From Thermoleophilia bacterium (GTDB taxonomy: Bacteria > Actinomycetota > Thermoleophilia > Gaiellales > Gaiellaceae): a DNA stretch of 64,000 nt. The notes below the pieces were generated by a model. It ran no database searches. It worked only from the letters and a program-made list of their open reading frames with translations, and was not told where the DNA came from. Position 1 is the first letter of the stretch. Every line of letters begins with the position of its first letter. Position numbers and translations under genes: made by a program. The stretch spans positions 1-64,000 of the forward strand of contig JAICSH010000005.1 in NCBI GenBank assembly GCA_025936995.1. The letters run 5' to 3'. Shown piece by piece: positions 23,965 through 33,486 of the stretch.

Positions 23965-25878
23965 GTGCCCGCGCCGCCGATCGTCTGGACGCCGAGCCCC
24001 GAGCGGATCGCGTCCGCGACGATCACGCGCTACCGCGAGTGGCTCGCCGAGACGCGCGGCCTGAGACTCGAGGGCTACCACGACCTCTGGCAGTGGTCGG
24101 TCGACGAGCTCGAGGCGTTCTGGGCGTCGATCTGGGAGTTCTTCGAGGTCGAGGCGAGCGAGCCCTACGAACGGGTGCTCACCACGCACGAGATGCCCGG
24201 CGCGAAGTGGTTTCCCGGCGCGCGCCTCAGCTACGCGGAGCACGTCTTCCGCGGCCGGAACGACGACGAGGTCGCGATCCACCATGCGTCGGAGCTGCGT
24301 CCGCTCGGGGAGTGGACGTGGGGTGAGCTGCGGGGCCGTGCGGGAGCGGTCGCGGCGGCCCTGCGCGAGGCGGGCGTCGTCGCCGGAGACCGCGTCGCGG
24401 CGTACCTCCCGAACATCCCCGAGACGGTCGCCGCCTTCCTCGGCTGCGCGAGCATCGGCGCGACGTGGTCGAGCTGCGCGCCGGAGTTCGGCGTCCGCAG
24501 CGTCGTCGACCGCCTCGCCCAGATCGAGCCGAAGGTGCTTCTCGCCGTCGACGGCTACCGCTACGGCGGCCGGGACTTCGACCGGCGCGAGGCGATCTCC
24601 GCGCTGCAGCGCGAACTGCCGACCGTGGAGCGCACGTTCGTCGTCCCCTACCTCGACGGCGGCGATTGGGAGCTCCCGCCCGCCGAGCTCGAACCCTCGC
24701 AACTCCCCTTCGACCACCCGCTGTGGGTGCTCTACAGCTCGGGCACGACAGGCCTGCCGAAGCCGATCGTCCACGGCCAGGGCGGCATCCTGCTGGAGCA
24801 CCTGAAGAAGCTCCGCCTGCACGTCGACGCGCACCCCGGCGACCGGCTCTTCTGGTTCACGACGACCGGCTGGATGATGTGGAACTTCCTCGTCGGCGGC
24901 CTTCTCTCGGAGGCGTCGATCGTCCTCTTCGACGGCAACCCGGCCTACCCGGATCTCGGGACGCTCTGGGATCTTGCGGACGCGGCGGGCATCACGTGCT
25001 TCGGCACCAGCGCGGGGTTCATCACCGCCTGCCAGAAGGAGGGGGTCGAGCCGCGGTCGGGTCGCGATCTCTCACGGCTCGGCAGTGTCGGCTCGACCGG
25101 CTCGCCGCTGGCGCCCGAGGGCTTCGACTGGGTTCGCGACCGCCTCGGCGAGGACATCTGGCTTTTCTCCACGTCGGGCGGCACGGACGCCTGCACCGCC
25201 TTCGTCGGCGGGGTGCCGACGCTGCCGGTGTACCGCGGGGAGCTGCAGGCGCGCGCGCTCGGGGCGAAGGTTGAGTCGTGGAGCGAGGAGGGGCGGCCGC
25301 TGGTCGGCGAGGTCGGCGAGCTCGTCATCACGGAGCCGCTGCCGTCCATGCCTCTCCATCTCTGGGGCGACGAGGACGGGTCGCGCTACCGCGAGAGCTA
25401 CTTCTCCACCTTCCCCGGCGTCTGGCGGCACGGCGATTGGATCGAGATCACCGACCGCGGGACGGCGATCATCACCGGCCGCTCCGACGCGACGATCAAC
25501 CGCGGCGGCGTCCGCACCGGAACGAGCGAGATCTATCGCAGCGTCCTCGCGCTGGACGAGGTGGTCGACGCGCTCGTGGTCGACATCCCGCGCGGCGACG
25601 CACTGCGGATGACGCTCTTCGTCGTCTTGCGCGACGGCGCGGTGCTCGACGAGGCCCTGGAAGCGTCGATCCGCCGCCGGATCCGCGAGGACTGCTCGCC
25701 GCGGCACGTGCCGGACGAGATTCTCGTCGCCCCGGAGATCCCGCGGACCCTCTCCGGGAAGATCCTCGAGGTGCCCGTGAAACGGCTCCTGATGGGGGCT
25801 CCGGCAGACGAGGTCGCGAGTCGCGACTCGCTCGCGAACCCGGCGGCGCTCGACTGGTTCGCCCGACTTCCGCACTAA
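23965..25878 (+). CDS. Acetoacetyl-CoA synthetase
   Basis: A 637-residue ANL-superfamily acyl-CoA ligase that activates acetoacetate (ATP to AMP). The N-terminal acetyl-CoA-synthetase-like cap (about 25-80) precedes the P-loop YSSGTTGLPKPIVHGQGG near 255. The family-specific LFWFTTTGWMMWNFLVGGLL segment and the C-terminal SGKILEVPVKRLL near 600 with the acetylatable Lys are present. Length fits the roughly 650-residue family. GTG at 23965 is preceded by a leaderless-type promoter. It fits use of ketone bodies or of polyhydroxybutyrate breakdown products. Confidence 0.93.
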   Translation: MPAPPIVWTPSPERIASATITRYREWLAETRGLRLEGYHDLWQWSVDELEAFWASIWEFFEVEASEPYERVLTTHEMPGAKWFPGARLSYAEHVFRGRNDDEVAIHHASELRPLGEWTWGELRGRAGAVAAALREAGVVAGDRVAAYLPNIPETVAAFLGCASIGATWSSCAPEFGVRSVVDRLAQIEPKVLLAVDGYRYGGRDFDRREAISALQRELPTVERTFVVPYLDGGDWELPPAELEPSQLPFDHPLWVLYSSGTTGLPKPIVHGQGGILLEHLKKLRLHVDAHPGDRLFWFTTTGWMMWNFLVGGLLSEASIVLFDGNPAYPDLGTLWDLADAAGITCFGTSAGFITACQKEGVEPRSGRDLSRLGSVGSTGSPLAPEGFDWVRDRLGEDIWLFSTSGGTDACTAFVGGVPTLPVYRGELQARALGAKVESWSEEGRPLVGEVGELVITEPLPSMPLHLWGDEDGSRYRESYFSTFPGVWRHGDWIEITDRGTAIITGRSDATINRGGVRTGTSEIYRSVLALDEVVDALVVDIPRGDALRMTLFVVLRDGAVLDEALEASIRRRIREDCSPRHVPDEILVAPEIPRTLSGKILEVPVKRLLMGAPADEVASRDSLANPAALDWFARLPH

Positions 25879-25955
25879 CTTTCGCGCCAGAAAGGCGTCG
25901 AATTGCTTCGAATGGGTGGCAGTTCCGCGTGCTTTGAGATACTTTCCCCGCGGTC

Positions 25956-27005
25956 GTGACTGTCCGCGTCGACACTCCCGCTGCGCTCGACGTCGCCGCT
26001 GCGCCGGCAGCGCCGGTAACGGTCAAGGCTCGCGGGTACTGGGAGCTCGTCTGGATTCGCTTCCGCCGCGACAGGCTCGCGATGGTGAGCTTCGGCTTCA
26101 TCATCTTCCTCTTCGCCACTGCGTTCGCAGGAGCGCCGATCGCAGCCCATTTTCTCGGACACGGGCCGAACGCCCTGTTCGGCTATGGCGTTCACGACTT
26201 CGTTCCGGTCGGGCCCTGGTCGCACATCTCGGCGGCGCCGTACTTCGCCGGGGACCAGATCCCGCAGTTCCTGCAGAAGCAGTACGGAAACACCACGCTC
26301 GTCCTCGGCGCGTCCGACCAGAACGGCAGCGACATGTTCCTTCGCCTTCTCTACGGCGCACAGGTGTCGCTGGAGGTGGGGATCTTCGCCACCCTCGGCT
26401 CGGTCTCTCTCGGAGTCCTCATGGGGCTTACCGGTGGCTACTTCCGCGGCTGGATCGACACCGTCGTCTCGCGAATGATCGAAGTCGTGATGGTCTTCCC
26501 GTACCTCCTCTTCATCATCGCGCTGCGGATCGTCGCCGGAGACAAGCTCAACAGTGTCACGCTCGGCTTCCTCCCGCACGGCGTCTTCACGCTGGCGCTG
26601 ATCTTCAGCGTCTTCGGCTGGTTCTATCCGGCCAGGATCATGCGCGGCGTCGTCCTCTCGCTGCGCGAGAAGGAGTTCGTCGAGGCTGCGAGGATGACCG
26701 GCGCGAGCGACTGGCGGATCATGCGGTCGCACCTGCTGCCGCACCTCGTGGCGCCGATCATCGTCTACTCGACCATCCTCATTGCCCAGAACATCCTGGG
26801 CGAGGCCGGCCTCTCGTTCCTCGGCCTGGGCATCGACCCGCCGCAGGCGAGCTGGGGCAACCTGCTCGCGAACGCGCCGCAGTTCTACCAGACCGACGTC
26901 TGGATCCTGCTCTTCCCCGGCCTGGCGATCCTCTTCACGACGATCGCCTTCAACCTGCTCGGCGACGGTCTGCGTGACGCGTTCGATCCGCGCGGGATGC
27001 TCTAA
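25956..27005 (+). CDS. dppC: Peptide/nickel-type ABC transporter permease DppC
   Basis: A 349-residue permease. The N-terminus is cytoplasmic, then RFRRDRLAMVSFGFIIFLFATAFAG gives TM1 (in parts RFRRDRLAMVSF and IIFLFATAF). A long periplasmic loop of about 70 residues precedes the core TM domain. The EAA loop is EAARMTGASDWRIMRSHLLPH. The C-terminus, LLGDGLRDAFDPRG, is diagnostic of DppC/OppC. It is the first gene of the importer cluster, and its partner DppB is three genes on. A TACTTT hexamer 10 nt before the GTG suggests a very short leader. Confidence 0.92.
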   Translation: MTVRVDTPAALDVAAAPAAPVTVKARGYWELVWIRFRRDRLAMVSFGFIIFLFATAFAGAPIAAHFLGHGPNALFGYGVHDFVPVGPWSHISAAPYFAGDQIPQFLQKQYGNTTLVLGASDQNGSDMFLRLLYGAQVSLEVGIFATLGSVSLGVLMGLTGGYFRGWIDTVVSRMIEVVMVFPYLLFIIALRIVAGDKLNSVTLGFLPHGVFTLALIFSVFGWFYPARIMRGVVLSLREKEFVEAARMTGASDWRIMRSHLLPHLVAPIIVYSTILIAQNILGEAGLSFLGLGIDPPQASWGNLLANAPQFYQTDVWILLFPGLAILFTTIAFNLLGDGLRDAFDPRGML

Positions 27006-27105
27006 CTCTTTCGACCGACAAGCGTCTCACTACTCGCTGGTGTCTCTTACTCACCTCAATCGGGCCGTTCGTGAGGGCGAGCGGACCCGCGATGGAAGGA
27101 GTCAT

Positions 27106-28782
27106 ATGCGCAGGAAGCACCTGCTCTCCCTGCTGATGCTTTGCACGGGAGTTGCGTTGCTCATCGCGGCGACGACCGTCGGGGTGGCCTCCTCTGCGAC
27201 ACAGAAGGCCTCCTCGGCAAAGGCGCTGCGTGGCGGCACGTTGCGGGTCAACCAGTCCGCCGGTGCGTTCGACACGCTCGACCCGGGTCTGGCGTATGTC
27301 ACGAACGACTGGGAGGTTCTCTACTCGACGCAGCTACTGCTGGTCAACTTCCCGAACAAGGCCGGCGCTGCCGGCTCGCAGCTGTTCCCCGAGGCCGCCA
27401 GGGCGTTCCCGACGATCTCGAAGAACGGCAAGACGGTTACCTTCAACCTCCGCAGCGGGCAGCGGTTCAACGACGGCTCGCCCGTCACGGCCGCCTCGTA
27501 CCAGCGCGCCTGGGAGCGGATCCTGAGCCCGAAGATGTATGCGCAGTACGGCATCTTCGATCAGCTCAACAAGATGGTCGTCGGTGCGCAGAAGTTCACC
27601 GACGGTAAGGCTGCCCACATCTCGGGCATCAGTGCGAAGGGGCTCACCCTCACCTTTCATCTGACCAAGGCGAACCCGACCTTCGTGTCCATCATGGGCA
27701 TGCAGTGGTTCGGTGCCGTCAAGCCGAGCATGAAGTACACGAAGAGCTCGGGCGGCGTCCTCAAGTACCCGTCGGCCGGTCCGTACTACATCGCGACGAA
27801 CCAGCCCGGCCGCCTCGTGGTGCTGAAGCGGAACAAGTTCTACCACGGTTCCCGCCTGGCGAACCCGAACCAGATCGTCATCCAGAGCTTCCCGAACTCG
27901 AACGGCGAGGCTTCGCTGCTCCAGATCGAGAAGAACCAGGTCGACTTCGACATGGCTGGCGTTCCGGCGGCTGACGTCAAGACGGTTGCCGCGAAGTACG
28001 GCGGACCGAACAAGGGCCAGTTCCACGTCGGTACCCAGGCCTGCATCATCTGGGAGGCCTTCAACAACGCGAAGGCTCCGACGGACAACGTGAACGTCCG
28101 CAAGGCGCTGAACTACGCGATCGGCCGCACGCCGATCATCAAGCAGCTCGGCCCGTACGCGGGCGCTGCGTCCGACCAGATCCTCGTGAAGGGTCTGCCC
28201 GGATACAAGAAGTTCAGCATCTACGGCAACTATCCGAACTTCGCCAAGGCGAAGGCGGTCGGCGGCAGCGCTCTGAGCAACGCCCCGACGCTCAACATCT
28301 ACTACAACCAGGCCAGTGCGGTCCGGACGACCGAGGCCACGTTCGAGGCGGCCCAGCTCTCGCACATCGGGCTGAAGACGAAGCTCGAGCCGTCCGACCC
28401 GACGGACTACTACGGCCCGATCGAGACGAAGGGCACGGACTACAACATCGCCCACTCGGGCTGGTGTGCCGACTACTTCGATCCGTTCGACTTCATCAAC
28501 GTCAACTTCGACGGTCGCTCGATCCAGCAGACGGGTAACGTTGACTACTTCTACTTCAACAACTCGTCGTTCAACAGCCAGATGGATCACGCGGCGTCGC
28601 TCTCCGGCCCGGCGCGCAGTGCTGCATACGCCGCTCTGGACAAGACGCTGATGTCGAAGTACGCGCCGGCGTTCCCGCTCTACGTCCCGACCTTCAGGTA
28701 CCTCACCTCGAAGCGGGTCAAGAACGTCATCTACAGCAACTACTTCGGCTATCCGATCCTCAACGCAATGTCGGTGGGCTAA
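27106..28782 (+). CDS. Family 5 extracellular solute-binding protein (DppA/OppA type)
   Basis: A 558-residue exported binding protein. The signal peptide (RRKHLLSLLMLCTGVALLIAA, in parts RRKHLL and LLMLCTGVALLI) has a Cys but no convincing lipobox, so the anchor type is unsure. The mature region begins GGTLRVNQSAGAFDTLDPG, the usual SBP_bac_5 entry, and HSGWCADYFDPFDFINV near residue 450 is typical of the ligand-cleft region. GGAAGGAG fixes ATG at 27106. The gene precedes a strong hairpin and the DppB-DppD-DppF genes. Ligand: oligopeptide or related compound. Confidence 0.92.
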   Translation: MRRKHLLSLLMLCTGVALLIAATTVGVASSATQKASSAKALRGGTLRVNQSAGAFDTLDPGLAYVTNDWEVLYSTQLLLVNFPNKAGAAGSQLFPEAARAFPTISKNGKTVTFNLRSGQRFNDGSPVTAASYQRAWERILSPKMYAQYGIFDQLNKMVVGAQKFTDGKAAHISGISAKGLTLTFHLTKANPTFVSIMGMQWFGAVKPSMKYTKSSGGVLKYPSAGPYYIATNQPGRLVVLKRNKFYHGSRLANPNQIVIQSFPNSNGEASLLQIEKNQVDFDMAGVPAADVKTVAAKYGGPNKGQFHVGTQACIIWEAFNNAKAPTDNVNVRKALNYAIGRTPIIKQLGPYAGAASDQILVKGLPGYKKFSIYGNYPNFAKAKAVGGSALSNAPTLNIYYNQASAVRTTEATFEAAQLSHIGLKTKLEPSDPTDYYGPIETKGTDYNIAHSGWCADYFDPFDFINVNFDGRSIQQTGNVDYFYFNNSSFNSQMDHAASLSGPARSAAYAALDKTLMSKYAPAFPLYVPTFRYLTSKRVKNVIYSNYFGYPILNAMSVG

Positions 28783-28810
28783 CCGGCCACTAAGCCGAAA
28801 TCGCAGTAAG

Positions 28811-28840
28811 CTGGAGGGGCGCCCACGGGCGCCCCTCCAG
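28811..28840 (+). terminator. Very stable hairpin between binding-protein and permease genes
   Basis: Perfect 14-nt arms (CTGGAGGGGCGCCC and its complement) flank a two-base centre, 29 nt after the binding-protein stop and 79 nt before the permease start. There is no U-tract. In many importer operons such a structure protects or partly terminates the binding-protein transcript, which raises its level over the membrane parts. That role is inferred here. Confidence 0.75.
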
Positions 28841-28918
28841 GAATCTTCGTAGCAACAAGCAGTCAGTCCGAGCAAGAAACACAGAAGCCAACCGCAGACA
28901 GAACAGGAACCGGAGACA

Positions 28919-29893
28919 GTGCTTTATTTCCTCATTCGCCGCTTCTTCTGGGCGATTTTCCTGTTCCTTGTCGCGACGATCATCACCTACATCATCTTTT
29001 ACGTGATCCCGTCGGATCCGGCGCACATTGCGTGCGGCACACACTGCACGCCGCAGATCGTGGCCCACGTCCGAAAGAGCCTTCATCTCGACCTGCCGAT
29101 CTACCAGCAGTACTGGCTCTTCCTCTGGAACATGATCAAGCACCAGTCGCTCGGCTACTCCTACGCCGACGGCGAGCAGGTGAACACGATCATCCGCCAG
29201 GACGTGCCGGTCACGGCTTCGCTCGTGTTCGGCGGCGCAGTCTTCTGGCTCTCGATCTCGATTCCGATCGGGATCCTGTCGGCTCTGCGCCCGCGGTCGA
29301 TCCTCGACCGGTTCGGGATGGTCTTCGTCCTGATCGGGATCTCCGCGCCGGCCGTGTGGATCGGGCTCATCCTCGCCTACGTCGTCGGCTTCAAGCTCGG
29401 CTGGACGCCGATCGCGACCTACTGCAACCTTCTCCCGACCTCGGGGGTCGGCACCTGTTCGGGGCCGGCGGAGTGGGCCTACCACCTGATCCTGCCGTGG
29501 ATGACCTTCATGTTCCTCTTCGCCGCGCTCTACGTGCGCCTGATCCGGGCGAACGTCATGGAGACGATGTCCGAGGACTACGTCCGGACGGCTCGGGCGA
29601 AGGGAGCCTCCAGCTCGCGCGTGCTGTTCCAGCACGTGCTGCGCAACAGCATGCTGCCTGTTGTGACGATCCTCGGCATGGACATCGGCCTCGCGCTCGG
29701 CGGCGCCGTCTTCACCGAGTTCGTGTTCAACTTGCGCGGCCTCGGGTCGCAGCTGATTCAGTCGGCGAACAGGGACGACCTGCCGGTCGTCGTCGGGATC
29801 GTCGTCTTCGCCTGCATCGCGGTGATCATCTTCAACTTCCTCGTCGACGTGGCGTACGCGTGGCTCGACCCGAGAATCCGTCTCAGTACCTGA
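28919..29893 (+). CDS. dppB: Peptide-type ABC transporter permease DppB, copy 1
   Basis: A 324-residue permease with six main hydrophobic segments. The N-terminus LYFLIRRFFWAIFLFLVATI and the IPIGILSALRPRSILDRFG segment are DppB hallmarks. The EAA loop is EDYVRTARAKGASSSRVLFQHVLRNS. A periplasmic loop has a cysteine pair (YCN...CSGP), also found in the paralogue at 32460. GTG at 28919 is preceded by a purine-rich GGAACCGGAGACA. It pairs with DppC encoded at 25956. The ATPase gene follows after one base. Confidence 0.92.
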   Translation: MLYFLIRRFFWAIFLFLVATIITYIIFYVIPSDPAHIACGTHCTPQIVAHVRKSLHLDLPIYQQYWLFLWNMIKHQSLGYSYADGEQVNTIIRQDVPVTASLVFGGAVFWLSISIPIGILSALRPRSILDRFGMVFVLIGISAPAVWIGLILAYVVGFKLGWTPIATYCNLLPTSGVGTCSGPAEWAYHLILPWMTFMFLFAALYVRLIRANVMETMSEDYVRTARAKGASSSRVLFQHVLRNSMLPVVTILGMDIGLALGGAVFTEFVFNLRGLGSQLIQSANRDDLPVVVGIVVFACIAVIIFNFLVDVAYAWLDPRIRLST

Positions 29894-29894
29894 C

Positions 29895-30926
29895 ATGGCG
29901 CTGCTCGAAGTCACCGACCTGAACACGCGTTTCCGGACCGACGACGGCATCGTCAAGGCCGTCTCAGGGGTGAGCTTCACGGTCGAGAGCGGAGAGACGC
30001 TCGGCGTCGTGGGCGAGTCGGGCTCTGGCAAGAGCGTGACCTTCCTCACCCTGATGGGGCTCGTCGACCGTCGTCACGCCGAGGTGAGCGGCTCCGTCCG
30101 CTTCGACGGGCAGGAGATCCTCGGTGCGAGCGGCAAGCAGCTGCAGAAGATCCGCGGCCGCCGGATCGGGATGATCTTCCAGGATCCGATGACGTCCCTG
30201 AACCCGGTGAAGAAGATCGGGTGGCAGCTCGAGGAGGCTGTACTCCTGCACAACGACGTGACGCACGACGAGGCTCGCCGGCGGGCGATCGAGATCCTCA
30301 AGGAGGTCGAGATCCCCAAGGCGGACACGCGTATCGACGACTATCCGCATCAGTTCTCCGGCGGGATGCGCCAGCGCGTGATGATCGCGATGGCACTCAT
30401 CAACAACCCGGAGGTGCTGATCGCGGACGAGCCGACGACGGCGCTCGACGTGACGACCCAGGCGCAGATCCTGCGGCTCATGACGAAGCTGCAGGAAGAG
30501 CACGGGATGGCGATCGTCATGATCACGCACGACCTCGGCGTGGTGGCGGAGCTTTCCGACGACGTGCTCGTGATGTACGGCGGCCGCGTGGTCGAGCAGG
30601 CGGAGGTCGACGACCTGTTCACGAAGCCCGAAATGCCCTACACGTGGGGCCTGCTCGGTTCGCTGCCGCGGCTCGACATCACGTCGGCGCGGCTCGAGCA
30701 GATCCCGGGCCAGCCGCCGTCGCTGCTCCATCCACCGTCGGGATGCGCCTTCAACCCGCGCTGCGCGTACGCGTTCGACCGCTGCCACGAGGAGCTCCCC
30801 GAGCTCCGCGCCGGCGCCGTCGGCGAGGGGCACCGCTTCCGCTGTCATCTCTCGGATGACGAGCGGGCTCGCATCTGGGAAGCGAAGAAGGCCAGCCTCG
30901 GGGCGGCGGAAGGGAGCGCGGCTTGA
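29895..30926 (+). CDS. dppD: Peptide-type ABC transporter ATP-binding protein DppD
   Basis: A 343-residue ABC ATPase. Walker A is GESGSGKSV near residue 36, the signature is [15 protein letters not shown] and Walker B is [16 protein letters not shown]. The C-terminal oligopeptide-transporter extension [18 protein letters not shown] carries the cysteines that in related proteins bind an Fe-S cluster. It forms a heterodimer with DppF, whose TTG start overlaps this stop by 4 nt. Confidence 0.94.
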   Translation: MALLEVTDLNTRFRTDDGIVKAVSGVSFTVESGETLGVVGESGSGKSVTFLTLMGLVDRRHAEVSGSVRFDGQEILGASGKQLQKIRGRRIGMIFQDPMTSLNPVKKIGWQLEEAVLLHNDVTHDEARRRAIEILKEVEIPKADTRIDDYPHQFSGGMRQRVMIAMALINNPEVLIADEPTTALDVTTQAQILRLMTKLQEEHGMAIVMITHDLGVVAELSDDVLVMYGGRVVEQAEVDDLFTKPEMPYTWGLLGSLPRLDITSARLEQIPGQPPSLLHPPSGCAFNPRCAYAFDRCHEELPELRAGAVGEGHRFRCHLSDDERARIWEAKKASLGAAEGSAA

Positions 30927-31999
30927 GCGACGAGCTGCTTGTCGTCGAGGGACTGCAGAAGTACTTCCCCGTCACGCGCGGCCTGATCTTCCAGAAGGAG
31001 GTCGGCCAGGTGAAGGCGGTCGACGGCGTCAGCTTCTCGCTCGAGAGGGGCGAGACGCTCGGAGTCGTCGGCGAGTCCGGCTGCGGAAAGTCGACCATGG
31101 CGCGCTGCCTGGCCCGGCTGCTCGAGCCGACGGGCGGCAAGATCGTCTTCGACGGGCGCGACATCACCCACCTCAACCGCAGCAACATGCGGCCGGTCCG
31201 GCGCGACATGATGATGGTCTTCCAGGATCCGTACGCGTCGCTCAACGCGCGGAAGCGCGTCGGCGCGATCGTCGGCGAACCGCTCGAGGTCCACGGGATC
31301 GGCTCGGAGCATGACCGCAAGCGGCGCGTGCAGGAGCTGCTCGAGATCGTCGGCCTCAACCCGGAGCACTACAACCGCTTCCCGCACGAGTTCTCGGGCG
31401 GCCAGCGGCAGCGGATCGGGATCGCCCGCGCGCTCGTCATCAACCCGAAGCTCGTCATCTGCGACGAGCCCGTGTCGGCGCTCGACGTCTCGGTGCAGGC
31501 CCAGATCCTCAACCTGCTCAAGGACCTCCAGCAGGACTTCGACCTGACGTACATCTTCATCGCACACGACCTCAACGTCGTCCGCCACGTCTCGGACCGC
31601 GTGATGGTCATGTACCTCGGCAAGCCGGTCGAGACGGCCGCGAAGCAAGACCTGTACACCGGGCCGAAGCACCCGTACACGGGTGCGCTGCTCTCTGCCG
31701 TGCCGATCGCGGATCCGACGGCGGGCCGCGCGCGGAGGCAGATCGTCCTCACGGGTGATGTCCCGAGCCCGCTCAACCCTCCGGCGGCCTGCCGCTTCCA
31801 TCCTCGCTGCCCACGCTTCGTCGACGGCATCTGCAACGTCGACGAGCCGGAGCTGAACCCTGCCGCGGGGGGTTCGGACCACCGGTTCGCGTGCCACTTC
31901 CCGCTCGAGCGCTGGCCGATGGACGAGGACGAGATCCGGCGCCGGCCCGCGGTCGCGGCGGGCACCGCATCGGCCGACCTCGCAGGCACGACCGACTAG
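30923..31999 (+). CDS. dppF: Peptide-type ABC transporter ATP-binding protein DppF
   Basis: A 358-residue ABC ATPase. Walker A is GESGCGKST, the signature FSGGQRQRIGIARAL and Walker B LVICDEPVSALDVSVQ. The C-terminal extension PPAACRFHPRCPRFVDGIC has the cysteine pattern of the family. TTG at 30923 overlaps the dppD stop by 4 nt. The polar, Ala-rich tail of about 25 residues after the cysteine domain is not conserved in appearance. Confidence 0.94.
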   Translation: MSDELLVVEGLQKYFPVTRGLIFQKEVGQVKAVDGVSFSLERGETLGVVGESGCGKSTMARCLARLLEPTGGKIVFDGRDITHLNRSNMRPVRRDMMMVFQDPYASLNARKRVGAIVGEPLEVHGIGSEHDRKRRVQELLEIVGLNPEHYNRFPHEFSGGQRQRIGIARALVINPKLVICDEPVSALDVSVQAQILNLLKDLQQDFDLTYIFIAHDLNVVRHVSDRVMVMYLGKPVETAAKQDLYTGPKHPYTGALLSAVPIADPTAGRARRQIVLTGDVPSPLNPPAACRFHPRCPRFVDGICNVDEPELNPAAGGSDHRFACHFPLERWPMDEDEIRRRPAVAAGTASADLAGTTD

Positions 32000-32015
32000 C
32001 GAGCGCGGCGGCGCG

Positions 32016-32396
32016 GTGATTCGCAGCGGGCTGCGCCGGCTGTTCGTCATCTTCGCTGCCATCTTCGCTCTGACGGGCGCAGTCTCGGTCGCGATCGGAG
32101 CGCTCGCCCACACCAACATCGCCCGTGCGGTCAGCGTCGGCTTCTACGCCGTCGGCGCAACCGTCCTCGTCGGCAGCCTCGTCCTCGGCATGCGAGGGCC
32201 GCTCCGCGCCGACTGGGGAGACGAGCAGACAGGTGAGATGGCTGCGCGGCGCGCCGGCCTGATGGCCCGCGCCATCCGTCGCACCACGCTCGCCGAGCGA
32301 GTCGACGCACGGCGCACGTCACTCGCACTCTTCGCGCTCGGTCTCGCGCTCATCCTCATCGGCGCCGGCTTCGACCCGCACCGAAATGCCTTTTGA
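32016..32396 (+). CDS. Small three-helix membrane protein, unknown function
   Basis: A 126-residue protein with hydrophobic segments at about 9-30 (FVIFAAIFALTGAVSVAIGAL), 35-57 and 104-120. A basic cytoplasmic stretch of about 45 residues (ARRAGLMARAIRRTTLAERVDARR) lies between the second and third. The GTG start lies 16 nt after dppF, so it is likely co-transcribed with the importer. No family is recognised. A small accessory or unrelated membrane protein are both possible. Confidence 0.7.
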   Translation: MIRSGLRRLFVIFAAIFALTGAVSVAIGALAHTNIARAVSVGFYAVGATVLVGSLVLGMRGPLRADWGDEQTGEMAARRAGLMARAIRRTTLAERVDARRTSLALFALGLALILIGAGFDPHRNAF

Positions 32397-32400
32397 CCCG

Positions 32401-32429
32401 TTGCCAAGCGCGACTCGTCGCCGTAGGCT
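32401..32429 (+). promoter_or_regulatory. Sigma-70-type promoter before the second DppB gene
   Basis: TTGCCA (32401-32406) and TAGGCT (32424-32429) are separated by exactly 17 nt. The start codon at 32460 lies about 30 nt downstream of the -10, with a G-rich stretch (GAGGGGGGGT) in between that can serve as ribosome binding site. The second permease therefore probably has its own promoter. Confidence 0.5.
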
Positions 32430-32459
32430 GAAAGGCGTGAGGGGGGGTCTGCGGCTGCT

Positions 32460-33431
32460 GTGATCCGGTATCTGATCCGGAGGTTCTTCTGGGCGGTGTG
32501 GCTCTTCTTCATGGCCACCTTCATCACGTACGTGATCTTCTTCCTGATCCCCAGCAGCCCGGGGCGAATCACCGGGTTCGGGTTCTCCGTGTCGCCGGTG
32601 CAGGCCGCGCAGATCAACAGCCAGTGGCATCTCGACGTGCCGGCGTACCAGCAGTACTGGATCTTCGTCTGGAACATGATCCGGCACCAGTCGCTCGGCT
32701 ACTCGTTCCAGAACGGCGCCTCGGTGCGCTGGATCATGGCCCAGGACGCGCGTGTGACCGGCTCGATCGTTCTCGGCGGCGCGGTGCTTTGGCTCCTCAT
32801 CTCGTTTCCCGTGGGAGTCCTGTCGGCGCTTCGCCCGCGCTCGCTGTTCGATCGGGCGGCGATGGTCTTCGTGCTCGTCGGAATCGCTTCGCCGCCGGTC
32901 TGGCTCGGCCTGATCCTCGCCTACCTCTTCGGCTTCAAGCTGGGCTGGACACCGATTGCCGATTACTGCAACTTCGCCTCGAGCGCCGGAGGCGAGTGCA
33001 GCGGCCCCGTCCACTGGGCATACCACCTGATCCTGCCGTGGCTGACCTTTGCGTTCCTCTTCGCGGCGCTCTACGTCCGCATCATCAGGGCGACCCTGCT
33101 CGAGACGGCCAGCGAGGACTACATACGCACGGCGCGGGCCAAAGGCGCGCCCGCCCGGCGGGTCGTCGTGCGTCACATGCTGCGCAACAGCCTGCTGCCG
33201 GTCGTGACGATGCTCGGCATGGATATCGCGTACGTGCTGGGGAACGTCCTGTTCGTCGAGAGGGTGTTCAACCTGCACGGCCTGGGCATCGAGGTGCTCA
33301 GTGCGGTGCACACGAGCGACGTCCCGGTCATCATCGGCGTCATCGTCTGCATCACGCTCGCGGTGATCGTGGCCAACTTCATCGTCGACGTCGCCTACGC
33401 GGTCCTCGACCCACGCGTGCGGTTGCTCTGA
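32460..33431 (+). CDS. Peptide-type ABC transporter permease DppB, copy 2
   Basis: A 323-residue close paralogue of the protein at 28919. It shares the LIRRFFWAVWLFFMATFITYV start, the YQQYWIFVWNMIRHQSLGYSF segment, the ALRPRSLFDR loop, the YCN...CSGP periplasmic cysteines and the EDYIRTARAKGAPARR EAA loop. It lacks its own DppC, binding protein and ATPases nearby. It may substitute for copy 1 in an alternative DppBC pore with different substrate preference. GTG at 32460 is chosen, and a separate promoter lies upstream. Confidence 0.92.
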   Translation: MIRYLIRRFFWAVWLFFMATFITYVIFFLIPSSPGRITGFGFSVSPVQAAQINSQWHLDVPAYQQYWIFVWNMIRHQSLGYSFQNGASVRWIMAQDARVTGSIVLGGAVLWLLISFPVGVLSALRPRSLFDRAAMVFVLVGIASPPVWLGLILAYLFGFKLGWTPIADYCNFASSAGGECSGPVHWAYHLILPWLTFAFLFAALYVRIIRATLLETASEDYIRTARAKGAPARRVVVRHMLRNSLLPVVTMLGMDIAYVLGNVLFVERVFNLHGLGIEVLSAVHTSDVPVIIGVIVCITLAVIVANFIVDVAYAVLDPRVRLL

Positions 33432-33486
33432 CGCGAAAAAGGGCAACCCGTCCTAACCCTGAGCGCATATCGGCGTCAAAAATGAT

